Assembly: GCA_951799425.1 (NCBI GenBank)
Contig: OX637394.1
Span: forward strand, 13,474,501-13,538,500
DNA length: 64,000 nt
Direction: 5' to 3'
DNA from: Ilex aquifolium
Lineage: Eukaryota > Streptophyta > Magnoliopsida > Aquifoliales > Aquifoliaceae
Under the pieces are notes generated by a model. It worked only from the letters and a program-made list of their open reading frames with translations, did no database searches and was not told where the DNA came from. This document shows positions 46,249 through 59,222 of this stretch, in pieces (within the stretch, counting starts at the first letter, position 1; each line of letters starts with the position of its first letter). Made by a program: the position numbers and the translations under genes.

Positions 46249-48734
46249 TGTGAGACCCGATCATGCATATTAGCATAATTTTATGGGCTAAATTGTAATT
46301 ATGTGAAATTATTAAAGGGTTAATTAAATTTAATTTTTCATAGCCATGATGTATGTGAGCATACATTGGGTAGGTGGACCCCGTTAGTGATGTATTAATG
46401 AGACCTATTTATAGAAATTTCATGTGTGAAAATATTAGTGGGTCAATTTCGAAATCACTTAAGAACTTGGGGGGGGAGGCAAACATAATTACCAAAAAGG
46501 ATGAGTCATCCTTACATGTGTAACATTATAAAGTGTGTGTGTTTAAACAAAGGCCAAGTGTATGTGTGTGTGTGCCGTGTGTGTGTGTGTAATATAAAGT
46601 GAAGAAGTGTGTGTGTTTATAACAAAAACCAGTGTGTGTGTGTGTGTTCTTCTTGGTTGAAACCGTGAGTGAGGGAGTGTAAAAGAGGGAGAAGAAAATA
46701 TGTATGTATATGGGTCTACTTGAGCCGAGAGCAAGGAGGAAGAGGGGGAAAGAGAAATCAAGGTATGTGAGATTAAATTTAAGCATGAGTTGTGATTAAT
46801 TTTAGTATATATGTATTTGTATATGTGTGAGTTGTTTTAACATGTTTTAAATTAGTGGCTATTTTAATTTAGTTCATGGACTGTTTTGGTTAAAATTAAT
46901 GGGCTGTTTTATTTTAAGTTTAAAACAGATTTTATTAAGGGTGTTAAACAAAATTTAGGGGCTATTAAAAATGGGTTTTAAATGGGTATTCAATCGGATG
47001 CGAGAAAAGTGTAGAAAATGACCCTTTGAGATGTTCGGGATACTTTTCGTGGACTAGATTGGAATCAAAATTATGGGAGTGAAATTGAGGGTTTAAGGGT
47101 TCACATGATTTAATGAGTGTATGAGTTTAAGTGTGATTATTTTAAAAGAAATATTAGTGGATAATCTCTAAAATTAATGAATTTTATGTTGTAGGAAAAT
47201 TTGGGTTGAGTAGATTATTTTATTCGGCACAAGTAGACATATTTAATCGAATCGAATGGATTAATTTACCCAGTTGAATAGGTTGTTATACTCTAGGCGA
47301 GTAGATTATTTTAAGTAGATTACTTCAATTGGTTCGAGTTGATTATTTTAATTAGTTCGAGTTGATTATTTTAATTGAGATTTTGAGGCAATTATCAAGG
47401 ATTTGTAGAACATATTATGATTTATTTCTAGTTAGGAAATTACTCTATAATAGTGAAGTTAGTCTCTTTATATAATTAACGTGAAAATAATTTAAATACT
47501 TAAAATATTAATAGCTATCCACTTGAGCTTAGGAAAGAGATTGATCGAGTCTTATAACATATAAATTATGTTGGAGTAAGTGTGAGTATGCACATATAAA
47601 TTAAGTATTTAGGACATTAACGGATACGTGTAAAATACTTGAACGAAATTATAATTATATGTGTGGTAGGGTCAGAAATATCTACATCAAGGAACGTCTC
47701 GCTAAAGGACCCGGCAGAAGGAATCGACATGGATGTAGATTTTTACTCGAGGTAGGTGCACTATCCTACAACTTTTTGTGATAATTTATTAGGCTTTTAA
47801 ACATATGTTTTTACTATGGTTATTGTTGGGACTAATTACTTGATCGGGGACACACGGTACATTACGAGAGTCGTTTAAATGACGAGAGAGGATTATGTGA
47901 TTTCAGTGGTCTAAGTAACATGAAGTATTTTTATGGCTTGAGTTGTTTATGTGACGGGATTTGATTATGTGGTGGAGTCGTCTAAGTAACGTGATCAAAA
48001 ACTCTCTGTGACGTGGGTCATCTGAAGGAAAACCATTAATGTGGTTTGAGTTGTCCCACTGATGAATGATATCTATGAGGTGTTACAAGCTTGCGATACA
48101 TGTGGCCTATGTGGCGCAAGAATTTGCACAACTAAATATAGCATGTGTGGCGGTTGTTGTTTACAAGGCGATTAGTTTGTGCGCGTGTGGGGTATTCTTT
48201 GTGAGGAATAATTTAATTATTTGGAAGTAAATATATGTGCTGTATATTTTGTCGATGTGATATATACAGGTTATGCCTATGCGATGTAAACAAATGTGTA
48301 TGAGGTGAAGTGTAATTTGAAAGTAAATATCTAATTCGTGGTTAAGGTTGTTTCTAAATAAAAAAAAAAAAGTTTCATTTATCACTTGTTGTGCTCTTAA
48401 ATATTAATTGCATCTTTGCTTTTACTAATAATCTTAATGACTTTTCAGGAAAAACCATAAAGACGTGAGGAGTCCACTGCCGAGTCTAGAGGGTCGATTG
48501 GGATGTCATCATGGGATTCATTTTAATATGACCTTTAAATTTAAATTGTATTATTCTATGTCATATTCTTGAGATCAATATTACGGTATGTAAATAAGCA
48601 GAGCTCATGGCAAGCCGTACCACTACGGGATTATATGATTTTTTTTTTATAGATGCTTATTTTTACATAAAGAAATGTGTATAACAATAATAAGCAGGGA
48701 TTTCAGATATTGTACCTCGGGTTGGGGTGTTACA
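46249..48734 (+). repeat. 3' LTR (2486 bp)
   Basis: Same start and end as the 5' LTR. By eye I find about six substitutions, for example at the equivalents of 39839, 41251 and 41397, five of them transitions. Confidence 0.93.
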
Positions 48735-48879
48735 GTTCGTGTTTTTTCGGTAAGTCTGGTCTAAAGTTGAGGAAGGTTAGATGTCAGCCAAAGACTCGTG
48801 ACACTAAAGTCATAATAGAACAATCTAACCACTATATAAACACCTAATATCTCTCAACTCAATCCAACAAAACCTTAAT

Positions 48880-50260
48880 TTTAATTATTTGGGATCAATT
48901 AAATGAATATTGTTTCCTTCGCTGCGCTCTATCAAAGGTCATATGTTCCGTTATATCATAAGCTGTCATATTATTTTTTACTACATTTATTTTAGGCCTA
49001 CCTCTACCTCTCACATACTGATGTATTATTAGGTTTTCTATAAATATGTTCAGAACCTAAGTCGATTCTCTCTTAATTTATATTCTTAATCATATCAATA
49101 TATCTATTTGTAACTCATTTTCTCTAAAACCTGTCATATTATGTCCCTAGGCACTTCATCATATGTCTTCTCTAAATCTATAAATACCATATGAATATAT
49201 TTCTTTTTCTCTCTATAAATTTTCCTTAATCTCCTAACTAAGTATATATAACCTCCATAGTTGACCTTCCAAGCATCAATCCAATTGATTGTCAAATACG
49301 GTTATTTTAAGTCTTAGTCGTTGCTCGATCATTCTTTTTTAAAGTTTCATTGTATGACTCATTAACTTAATATCTCGATAGTTTGTTCAACTCTGAATAT
49401 CTCATTTGTTTTTATATATGGGTATGAAAATACTTTTCTACACTCATATGATATTTTATTAGTTGTTATAATCTTGTTAAATAATTTAATCAATCAAGAT
49501 ACTTCGACATCTTCTAAATAAATTCAAACATCATTTGGTACACAATCCAGTTCTAAAGCTTTTCTAATTTTTTTTTGGGCAAAACACAAATTTCAATAGC
49601 ACCGTGAAATGAAAAATAGATTTTTTAATTTTCATTTTCTCTAATGCATTATTTACTTCAGACACCCTACTTCTAAGAAAAAATCTATTTTCGTTAGTCA
49701 CCATTTGGTTATTATGTTGTTCAAATTATAAGTTTTCCACACGATTTTCATTAAATAACATCTCAAAATAATTTTTTCACCTTTCTTTAATTTTCTCATT
49801 TTTTTTACCAAGACCATTTAATCATCGTTTTTAATACACTTAATATGGTTAGCATCTCTATTTTTTCTTTCTGTTAATTTATCAAGTCTCTATATACATT
49901 TCTCTCTCCATCCTTTGTATCTAGCTAGCTTAGAATAAAAATCAACACATACTTTATAGTTAAATTCTCTTACCACTTTTTAACTTTTTTTTATTTGCAA
50001 GCATATATTGTTTAAAATCTTCTTTTTTAGTCATATTTTATAACTTTTTTTTTTTTTTTTTTATCTTACTTTGGACATCATTACTCTATCATCAAATTTC
50101 TTTGGCTGACTGTCCATTACCTTTTGATACTTCCTAGCTACCATCTTATTCTACATTACATTAGTTTCATTTTCTAAATTACATGTTACTTCTTTTAACA
50201 TTTTCCAATACTAATTTTATTCCATTCCGTTTTATTTCATTCTCTCAGTGCTAGATTTCA
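48880..50260 (-). pseudogene. LINE-type (non-LTR) reverse transcriptase relic
   Basis: On the minus strand, broken frames yield RSTMEVIYLVRRLRKIYR-like and HMVFIDLEKTYDEVPRDIIW sequence (RT motif A region). After an apparent deletion comes RGRGRPKI and a DITEHMTFDRAQRRK tail typical of the 3' end of plant LINE ORF2. Many stops and frameshifts make it an old fossil. Limits are approximate. Confidence 0.7.
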
Positions 50261-50488
50261 CATCGCGTATTGATGGAGAGATGCTTTTAATATAATATGT
50301 CTAAATTGAATTCTATATTAGTATATTTAGTGTCGGTATTGAAGCACATCCGGATCCCAGTACCCAATGATCTCGTAAGGATTGACCTTAGTTGAATTAC
50401 ATGTGACTTGTACAATACAAGTTACTTGTCACATGAGCAATGTGTCCTTTAAAGCAGTTTCTTCACTAACCATTCCTTGACTTCTAAT

Positions 50489-50620
50489 TAGGGGTGATAA
50501 TCGAGCTGAATTCGAGCTTAATTCAAGCCTAATTTACACATAAACGAGCTGGCTCATTTGACTATTTACACATAAACGAGCTTAAAAAAATGTTCAAGCT
50601 TGACTTGATTAACAGCCCTA
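50489..50620. mobile_element. hAT-type MITE, 132 bp
   Basis: The ends TAGGGGTGATAATCGAGC and the complement of TTGATTAACAGCCCTA are flanked by a perfect 8-bp duplication CTTCTAAT (50481-50488 and 50621-50628). The body has repeated acacataaacgagct units. Confidence 0.85.
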
Positions 50621-50824
50621 CTTCTAATACGCCATCTAGGTCAGCTGGAAAGACCCATTGGATCCCTTCACTTCCCAGTCTTAAAAAAAAAACAAGTCAT
50701 AAGTTTCTTCGAATAGTATCCTAAGTTTTGTTTGTCTAACAATGTTGTACCTTTTGGTTCCTTGTTCCAGTTACATCTAAAAGAGTGGAGAAAAGAAAGG
50801 AATTTTTTTTAAAAGGCTTATGAT

Positions 50825-51212
50825 TTGTTTGGTAAAATAGAAAAATAAAATGATGAGAAGTTGGAAGGATAAAAAATTAGAGGGATAGATAAAATATCCT
50901 ATTTGGTAAAGAAATAAAATATAAATTATGAAAAAGAAGATAAATTAGTTTTCCTTTCAACTCACCAAAATCAATCTTTCCAAAATTGGGAAAAAAAGTT
51001 AATTATGTGTATTGAATTTATCGATATATTATAGTAATAAAATATGCATCTATACTTTTTTTATTATTTCACTTTTCTATGCTATCAAATACAAAAAAAA
51101 AAATCGATCCTTCTTATTTTTCATTCCTCCTACCAAAGACAAATGAGGGAGGAATCATAGAAAGTTTATTACTCATATTTTCCATATTTTTATTTTTTCA
51201 TCCACCTTACCA
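50825..51212. mobile_element. MITE-like element, third TTTGGTA-end copy
   Basis: The left end gatttgtttggtaaaatag and the right end ccaccttaccaaacatc form an inverted pair, with the same A/T-rich ggatggatg/catcc-type body seen at 12641 and 21668. Confidence 0.5.
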
Positions 51213-52424
51213 AACATCAGTGGCGGAGCCACTTAAGGACCACATGCCCACCCTCAATTTGTTTACCTTATCATTATGTATTATATTTTTTTAACCATAT
51301 CTAATGATGTTCACCTTATTATTTTTTTGAAAAATACTATTGGACTTCATCTAACTTTGGAACTCACAACTAATCCAATGATTACATTAAATTAGGTCCC
51401 TATAGCATTACTCTATTTTCTTATCATATCAATATTACATACTCATATCTAAATGATTGACAGTGGACATTCAGACATATTCGGATTAATTTGGATATAT
51501 TGAGTTCATTTTACAATCTTTTGATCAACTTGACTATTTATTATTGATGCACTTTATCTTGGAGTTTAAAATCTAGCAGACATTTGTGATCTTGATCAAA
51601 ATAAAAAATAAAAAAATACGTGGTATATCATTTAGTATACATATATGTGATTTTAGTTTTATTAGTCATTAATAATGAAGTCATCAAATAACACAATTAA
51701 AGTATGAAAATTTATTGAGTCAATTGTAACTAGCTACAATTAACCTCATTTTCAATAAAAAATTATAATTAATCTTTTTTCTGTTGTACACAAATATGCA
51801 CAAATTTGTTTTTATCGATTATAATAAAACGTGCTAAAGTGTCCACCTAAAATATTTTTTTAGCTCAGCCACTGCCAAACACACCATTAGTATTGTTGTG
51901 CATTTTCAATTCAAAGATCCAAACAAAGCCTAGAAAATTAGCATCCATCAACTTTGTTGGCCCGTGCTTATTTTCAATGTGTTGATTTGAGTGCTCAAGT
52001 TATTTCACTAGGTAGGTCAAAAACAAGATCAATTAACTAAAGTGGAGCAACAACGGAATAGAACTTTGGATAGACTGATTTAAAAACCCTTGAGTTTTGG
52101 TAAAATTGTATAATGACATCTTGATATTTAGAAAATAATACATAGATTCCTTTTCGCAAGTTTTGTTGATGAATTTTTTTTTTGGGCCTTTATGCGATCA
52201 AAAACTCATCATTTGTTACAGATATATGTTCAAAAGGTTTATGTCATTGTTAAAACACAAAGAACTCAACAGATATACGTTTTATTTTTGAAATATCAGG
52301 GGTTTTTGGTACGTTACTGTAATTTACCCTAATTAATTTACACATGGAAAATGAAAGCAACCAAGTTATTTTTGTTTATTGCTGCCTAGGGCACATGAGA
52401 TTGTATATAAACCAGTCACAGTTG
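51213..52424. other. Intergenic, no gene seen
   Basis: A half-copy of the 20984-type MITE is visible at 51310-51413 (attaggtccctatagcatta). The rest is AT-rich without recognisable exons. Confidence 0.45.
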
Positions 52425-53049
52425 TAAAGTACAACAGCTTGAGTGCTGGAAGAGTAAGGTATTTAAATTTCTTAGAGTATAATTGTTGATTTTCTAACTG
52501 GAAAGGCAACCATATTTGGGTGCAACCAGGGAAGCTTTTCACAAATTGGTGACCAGTTGCAGAACTTGGGTCTGGTTGTTTAACATTGTGAGCTTAAAGT
52601 CAATCTTCCATGGTGGTGACTTGTGGAGGATGTGATCTTTGGAATAATACATCATTCCTATTCTCTCCGATATATTTTATTTTAAAATTTTTAATACTAA
52701 ATCATCAAATATGAATTTAAATACCAACATAAGCCATTTACTATATATTCATGTCATTTGGTCGTGTCATTTTTGGATTAATGTCATGCTCACATACTAT
52801 CACTCCTTCTAACTAAATATAAAACCATGCATAACTTACAGTGGCGTGCAAAAATCAAAATAAAAGGCTTTTACGTACAACTTATGCTCTCTAGGGTTTG
52901 ACTTTGTAAGTTTAAAAGTGTCATGTGAGACCACCAAGATGTGCTAAATAAGGGAAGCTTCACTTGCCAAGAAAGCATGTACCCAACTAGCCTTTCTAGA
53001 TTCAAGGGCACATAAACTCATACTTTATGTTGGTCTCTTTGGAAACCTG

Positions 53050-53057
53050 TATAAAAG
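53050..53057 (+). promoter_or_regulatory. TATA box of root-cap gene copy 1
   Basis: TATAAAAG lies about 70 bp upstream of the ATG. The leader continues catcaaagctcaaATGGCTC, shared with copy 2. Confidence 0.75.
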
Positions 53058-53119
53058 GAGACATTGTCCATGGACTTTAATTCACAGCCTCCCTCATACC
53101 AAACTACATCAAAGCTCAA

Positions 53120-54775
53120 ATGGCTCAAGCCACAATGAGCTTTTATGCCCTTTTCATCCTCCTACTAATGGTGGCGATGGCCGAGGGAGCTCCGAAAGCT
53201 AAGTTGGTTAAATGTAAGGACAAGAAGTTTAGTGATTGTTATCAGCAGCCACTTTTCTGCCCCGCAGATTGCTTACGAACGTGTGTAGTTGATTGTGTCT
53301 CGTGTCAGCCTGTTTGTATTGCTCCACCACCACCTCCGCCATCTCCACCACCACCTCCGCCAAAACAGAAAAAGCGCTCACCTCCGCCTCCATCTCGTTC
53401 TCCACCATCACCATCCCCTCCTCCTCCTACAATTGTTGCCACTCCTCCTCCAAGTGCTTCAACTCCACCTCTTCCTCCTCCTTCACCACCTTTGAGTCCT
53501 CCTCCCACCTCACCACCATCAACATCTCCTAAGAAGGTTTACTGCAATAACAAGACCTACTCTGACTGCTACCGCATGGAGCACTACTGTCCTAGTGCAT
53601 GTCCTGAACAATGTGAGGTTGATTGTGTTACCTGTAGCCCTGTTTGCAGTAAGTACTTTTTTCTTCATACTTGTTTATTGACAACACTCGTAACTTTTAT
53701 TTCATATTTCACTTTTTTCTTGTCTGAGTTTGTTCCCTTCTCTCGCAGTGTATTATGTAGTGATATTTTATTTTGCATATGGTTGATCTAGAAAAATCAT
53801 AGTCAAACATAGTTGTTAAATTTACTTTTTTGCTTGATATATAATAGTAATAAAAGAAACCAAACAGTATGTATACTTTCTACATAGTAATGCTATTTAG
53901 ACTTAAAAATTTGACTTAATTTGTTGTCATAATGGTGTTGTTTTACTATACTTTCTAAAGTATTGCATATTTTAACACCACACTTGTTATTGTGAGCAGA
54001 TTGCAATAAGCCAGGAACAGTATGCCAAGACCCAAGATTCATTGGTGGTGATGGAATCACCTTCTACTTCCATGGCAAAAAAGGCCACGACTTCTGCATA
54101 GTCTCTGACTCTAATCTACACATCAATGCTCACTTCATAGGAAAGAGAAACCAAAACATGAAGAGGGACTTCACTTGGGTTCAGTCCATTGGCATCCTTT
54201 TCGACAACCACCAACTCTTCCTAGGCGCCAAAAAGACAGCAACTTGGAATGATGCCATTGATCATCTCGACCTAGCCTTCGATGGCGAATCCATCTCCCT
54301 CCCTGATGGTGATGGCGCTACCTGGACCCCGATCCTGACCTTGGCCCCGGGTGTGTCCATCACAAGGTTTCATGACACCAATGCCGTAGTGATTGAAGTC
54401 GAAGGGAACTTTCAGATCAGAGCAACAGTAGTGCCAATTTCCGAGAAGGATTCGATTATACACAACTATGGTATCACTGAGGAGGATTGCTTTGCTCATC
54501 TTGATTTGGGCTTCAAGTTTTACTCATTGAGCGACGATGTTAATGGTGTTTTGGGTCAGACATATGCAGGGAACTACGTGAGCCGTGTTAAGATGGGAAT
54601 CAACATGCCTGTTTTGGGTGGAGAGAGAGAATTTTCCTCTACAAGTCTGTTCTCCACAGACTGTGCTGTCGCTCGATTCAATGGCAGTTCAAGTGCTTCT
54701 TCGAAGATTCTCGAAGTTGCTGACATGAATTGTGCAAGTAGGATTGATGGGCGTGGAGTAATCTGCAAGAGATAA
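53120..54775 (+). CDS. Secreted root-cap family protein with proline-rich linker
   Basis: Two exons, 53120-53648 and 54000-54775, joined in phase 1, give 434 aa. A signal peptide (about 1-23) precedes a cysteine-rich motif (KDKKFSDCYQQPLFCPADCL, VDCVSCQPVC). Next is an extensin-like linker with Pro runs and KQKKRSPPPPS, then a second copy of the cysteine motif (YCNNKTYSDCYRMEHYCPSA...VDCVTCSPVC). The root-cap/LEA-related domain follows (DPRFIGGDGITFYFHGKKGH, WTPILTLAPGVSITRF, DLGFKFYSLSDDVNGVLGQT). Family members are secreted and often expressed in root cap or reproductive tissue; the biochemical role is unclear. The Pro-rich linker suggests cell-wall placement. Splice sites, start context and stop are clean. 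Confidence 0.9.
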
Positions 54776-55965
54776 TTTAAGCTCTCATTGAATGGTAATG
54801 AAATAAGGTCAGAATCCATTGGTGTGTGTATGGCATCTGACCATCTCAAATGTTGATTTAACTTTGATACTTGATTACTTAATAAGATACTTATTCGTAT
54901 TCATGTCTGTTTAGTAGCTGGAAAGAAATCTATGTGTTACATTGTGAGCACTTTGAGTTTCATTGTGATACCTTCGTTTTTTTCGTAATCTTTTGCTTAC
55001 TACAAAAAGAAATACGTGAATAAAATTCACCCAAATTATAATTTCTCTTTGTAGAAATTATCTCCTTGAATGTCTTCTTATGAAGGTTCTTGGCAATGTT
55101 GAGATTCGTCTGTTTAAAGGATATAGATTAGAGACTTTTCGTCTTACATATGCTTTTACATTCAACAGGCATCTTCCATCCAAAAATAAATAAAAAATCA
55201 ACACCTTACCCTCTAGTCTCTCCTTCTTTGTTTATCCCATTCTTGTAATAAAATCATCCCATGGATATATGTTATACAAAACTATTGTATAGCTTACAGA
55301 ATAGTATTTTATAATACCTCTAATATATTGTTGTTTTCGTGGGAAATTTTTAAAATTACAATTAATAAAATCGTATTTGCGATCACAAAAAGATTGGATG
55401 GATTACTATATATTGTCTATTCAAAAATCTATACTGACAAAAATTGAGGCGAAGCTTAACCTGTATTCACCTCATTAGAGAAAAAATAAAAAAAGGGTTA
55501 TGCAACTAAAATCGACCAAATTTAAAAATTTATTCGTGATCCCTTGGCCCCACGTAGTCACTTGAGATTTTTTTGTATTGGTGGTATTGGACAAGCTTTC
55601 AAGGAATAGAGTCAAATTTTCTCTAGTTTTCCCGTTTTAGAAAAGCTCCCCCCAACCACCACCACCCCAACCACCACCACCACCACCACTTAAAAGATGA
55701 TGAACATGAAGTTTATTCTACGTTTTGAAATGGTCTTATGTAAAACTTTCACTGAGGGCCGCAATTTTTCGAGCTTGATTTCCGCGTTGACGCAAAGGCT
55801 CATCGAACTAATCCTTCTTGTCAGATGGGGCAATGAACAACCCTTTTATATGTAGTAATCCAATCATCATCAGTATTGTTATAGACTTAAAAATGATACT
55901 ACTCTTTCATATTACACACTACCTCTGATATTTTTTTCCAAAAAAAAAGTAGTTATATAGTTGCG
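54776..55965. other. 3' flank of root-cap gene and intergenic sequence
   Basis: It begins with the 3' UTR (aatggtaatgaaataagg shortly after the stop). A CCACCACCA tract lies at 55650-55690. No other gene was seen. Confidence 0.5.
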
Positions 55966-55969
55966 TTAA

Positions 55970-56230
55970 CTTGTAACCAATTGTGGATTCAATGGCCTCA
56001 CTTGAGTTGGCCTGGAACTGTTCAGTGGCGTGCCACAAACTTAATGGGTAAGACCTTGCTGAAGCTTATAAGTGAATTGGTCCTCTCATCTTCAGTCTAT
56101 ATTGTGTGGAAAGAAAGGAATTGTCGGTTATTTAGAAACTCCTTCAAAGGTGTTGGTACTGCGTACAAAGAGGTTGTTGATAACATTAAGCTCAAACTTC
56201 ATCTCCCAAAGTCATATATCAATGAATAAA
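55970..56230 (+). pseudogene. LINE ORF2 C-terminal fragment (zf-RVT region)
   Basis: The open frame reads LWIQWPHLSWPGTVQWRATN then SSVYIVWKERNCRLFRNSFK, the typical conserved Trp-Lys-Glu-Arg-Asn block in the zinc-binding region downstream of plant LINE reverse transcriptases. Only this fragment remains, lying between the two root-cap gene copies. Confidence 0.65.
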
Positions 56231-56239
56231 ACCAATGTA

Positions 56240-56671
56240 GAAAAAGCAGGCATCCCAAGTTACTTTGATGCAATATTCACAATAACAGCTCAAGTGGGGG
56301 TCAAGTATAGTCTTTGGAAGAGCCCATTCTCTTTGTCCTTTCTTTTCTGCTGGCATAAATTTCTGTGAATGCTGGTGAGCTGTTTGGTGGAATATGCTTT
56401 GGGCAAGGTGATGCTATAGTTAGTTATACGCATTTTTCAGATCCAAAAGAACACCATTTTAATTTTGATACTTTTTCTAGATTTTGTTCATTAATTTGGT
56501 TTTAAATTTTAATATATTTTTCATGCTTAAACTAAAAATATTCATACATTAGCTATTTATTATTCACATTTTGCTCCTCTAAAATGAAATCCTGACTCTG
56601 CTTCTGTTCAAGAGGCGGCCATTGTTAGTATTCATGGAAGAAACAGAGCTTACCTTCACAAGGACAAGGTA
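56240..56671. other. Intergenic, no gene seen
   Basis: This is AT-rich sequence between the LINE fragment and the start of the second duplication unit. No exon can be supported. Confidence 0.45.
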
Positions 56672-57604
56672 AAGTACACCACAGGTTGAGTGGTGGAAGG
56701 ATAAGGTATTTTGAATAGCCACCTTCACAAGGTTCATATTAAATTCAGTTAGAGAAGAATTGTTGATTTTCTAAAGTGGGAAGGCATCCGTATTTGGGTA
56801 CATCCAGGAAACTTTCAACGGCTTTGTGACCATTTGCAGAACTTGGGTAGGCCGTATCTTCCATGGTGATGACTTGCGGAGGATGTGCTCTTTACTGGCT
56901 TTGATTTAAAAGCTTGAACTTGCTTTTAATCTGTTTTTATTCAAATTTAAGGAGTGGAGATGACCTTATATTTCAATGGATCCCTGGCTAATACACAATT
57001 TGAAATATAATATCAAGGCAAATTGAAAGGAAGATGGAAGAGGTATTGGAGCGGGTCCAAATTCCCCCTACCTTCTTTTATTTTATAATGTTAAAATCGA
57101 GTTATTGCTCTTGCCTATTGGACATGTCTTGAATTTTATTGTACTAGGGTTAATTTGTGTCTAAAGGTACGGTACAACGTAAGTGAGAAGTGATGAATTT
57201 AGAGAGAAGAGGGTAAATTAAATGTGAATGATCTTAAAAGGGATGTTAGTGATCGCTGGGTAAGTCTATTTGAGACCATCGAATAGACTTATTAAAGTCT
57301 GTCATATTTTATATTATATATATCTAATTTTTATATCATCAATTAAAAAAATCGACGATTTGAGAAAATATTAACATATCTCATTAAGAATTTGTATTAC
57401 CTGGTCACATCATTGTCAGGTTTTTGTTGAAAATTAGTTGATGTTAACTACTAATTTTGTACTGAATTTGTGTCGTGTTAATGTATTGTTATTTGAATGC
57501 CTTATCACTACCTAGCTTGCAACTTACAATGGCGTGCATAAACCAAAGCCAAAGGCTTTTAAGTACAGATTAAGCTTTCTAGGGTTTGACTTTTAAAAGG
57601 TTTG

Positions 57605-58308
57605 AATGGCTATTTGAGTAGGCTTATTAAAATTTGACACGACATAATTAATCGATACGAATTAAAAGAATTTGTATGAGATTTTAATGGGTTTGAGTGA
57701 TAAACGAGTTGACCAATCAGACACGTTTAATAAGCAGGTCGTATTCGGGTGAGACCTGTTAAATCGTTTATCACATGTTTATCAATTTAAATAAAATTAA
57801 TATAATAATAAATTAATAATTATTTTAAAAAATTAACCAAAAAAAAAAAAATCAATACAAAAAAAATGAAGTAAAGTAGTAGTTCAAAGACAAAGGAGAA
57901 GAGATGGGAGCAGTTCATGACAAAGGCAAACTAACTCCTTTTGTTTTTGTCCCACATCGGCAAATGAGGGGAGATGGGAAGGGTTGCCTTGCCTATAAAA
58001 GGCAGTGGCCTCTTGCTTTTTTTTTTAGCCTTCAAATATGATTTTTATGTGAAATTTGGTTAGAAATTCCTTTTTTTTGAGGTAAATACAATTGGTAGTA
58101 AAAAAAAGTGGTATGTTAAAATTTATTGATATAATTTTTTTAAAAAATTAAACAGGTTAAACGAGTCGTATCGTGTTACCCGTTTATTAAACGAGTCGTA
58201 TTTGTGTTAAGATTTTTCACAATGTCGTGTACGGGTTTACATGTTTTTCACTTGTTATCTGTTTAATCAGACACATAACTGTTTAAGCCGATACGTTTGA
58301 CATCCCTA
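57605..58308. mobile_element. Insertion in copy-2 upstream region, transposon-like
   Basis: It sits exactly where copy 1 runs on from gggtttgactttgtaag to tgtgagaccacc. The content is repetitive (aaacgagtcgta repeated, gacacgtttaataagc) and ends cgtttgacatcccta, a terminus seen in plant non-autonomous elements. The left end is not clear. Confidence 0.45.
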
Positions 58309-58435
58309 TATGTGAGACCACCAAGAGGTACTAAATAAGAGAAGCTTAATTCACTAACAAAAAAGGCATGTTGCCAACTAGCCTTGCCAGATTTTAGGGC
58401 AAATTACTTTACACTTTATGTTGATCTGTCATAAG

Positions 58436-59210
58436 TAGGGGTGTTCACCCTACCCTACAGGTAGGAAATATAGTCTTTCGTCTTCCTATCCGATACTTTA
58501 CAGAAGAATTTTTTCTTGACTTACCCTACCCAATCAAGTGTAGTATTCCTACCCGATTAATCGAGTAGGAAGTCGGGTAAGAAATCGGGTAAATACTTTT
58601 ATAGCTATTAATTTTTGGATCATTTTAACAATTCAATTAAATAACATGCACCAATTTAACAACACAATAAATCAATAACACTAAAATCTAAGACAACTAC
58701 AACAACAATTACAAGAAAACATAAATATTAATTCATCATAATTGTTACATAAATACAATAACAATTATTTTAAGTTTAAACCATATGAAACGCATTAAAA
58801 TCATAATTGTTCCAACAGATCACCAATTCACCAAAAATCATATAACCTACACAAAAAACAAGTCTATTTTTTAACAACTCAAATATTCACAACATATATA
58901 AATTATACCACACAAATACTCTTATAATTACTAAAGAAAATATAAAAAAATTAAATAGCACATTTCTTATAAGTTAGCAATTAGGGTTTTTTAAATTTAT
59001 ATATATATATATTAATTAATTAATTAATGCGGGTATGATAGGGTAGGAATGCAAAAATTGATGGGTATTCTACATTCTTACCCTATTTAATCGGAATATC
59101 AAAAACTTTTCCGCATTCCTACCCGATTTTTGCGGTTAGTCATTCAGTAGAGTAGGGTAAGGTTGGATAGGATAGGAAATTGTGGCCAATCAAAAATTTG
59201 AACACCCCTA
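58436..59210. mobile_element. hAT-type non-autonomous element (775 bp) just upstream of the copy-2 TATA box
   Basis: The ends TAGGGGTGTTCACC and the complement of TTTGAACACCCCTA are flanked by near-identical 8-bp duplications GTCATAAG (58428-58435) and ATCATAAG (59211-59218). Subterminal repeats (taccctacc, ctacccgatt) fill both ends. Copy 1 lacks it. Confidence 0.85.
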
Positions 59211-59222
59211 ATCATAAGCCTT

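Larger units (their letters stand above)
39682..48734 (+). mobile_element. Ty3/gypsy LTR retrotransposon, 9053 bp, defective, recently inserted
   Basis: Complete by structure: 5' LTR 39682-42180, primer-binding site, interior, polypurine tract, 3' LTR 46249-48734, with a perfect 5-bp target duplication GTTCG at 39677-39681 and 48735-48739. The interior of about 4.07 kb keeps only a damaged 3' part of pol; gag, protease and most of reverse transcriptase are missing. The LTRs differ by about six substitutions and three small indels. The element must have been moved by the enzymes of another copy. Integrase and a chromodomain-like C-terminus suggest a chromovirus-type lineage. Confidence 0.93.
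52425..54775 (+). repeat. Tandem duplication unit, copy 1 (root-cap gene with upstream region)
   Basis: The upstream segment from about 52425 (gaagagtaaggtattt, gttgattttctaac, cttccatggtggtgactt) and the proximal promoter reappear upstream of the second gene from about 56672, in the same order and orientation. Confidence 0.75.

Noticed and set aside
53229..53508. Overlapping frames within the root-cap gene
   Set aside because: They are shadow frames of the proline-rich coding repeat.
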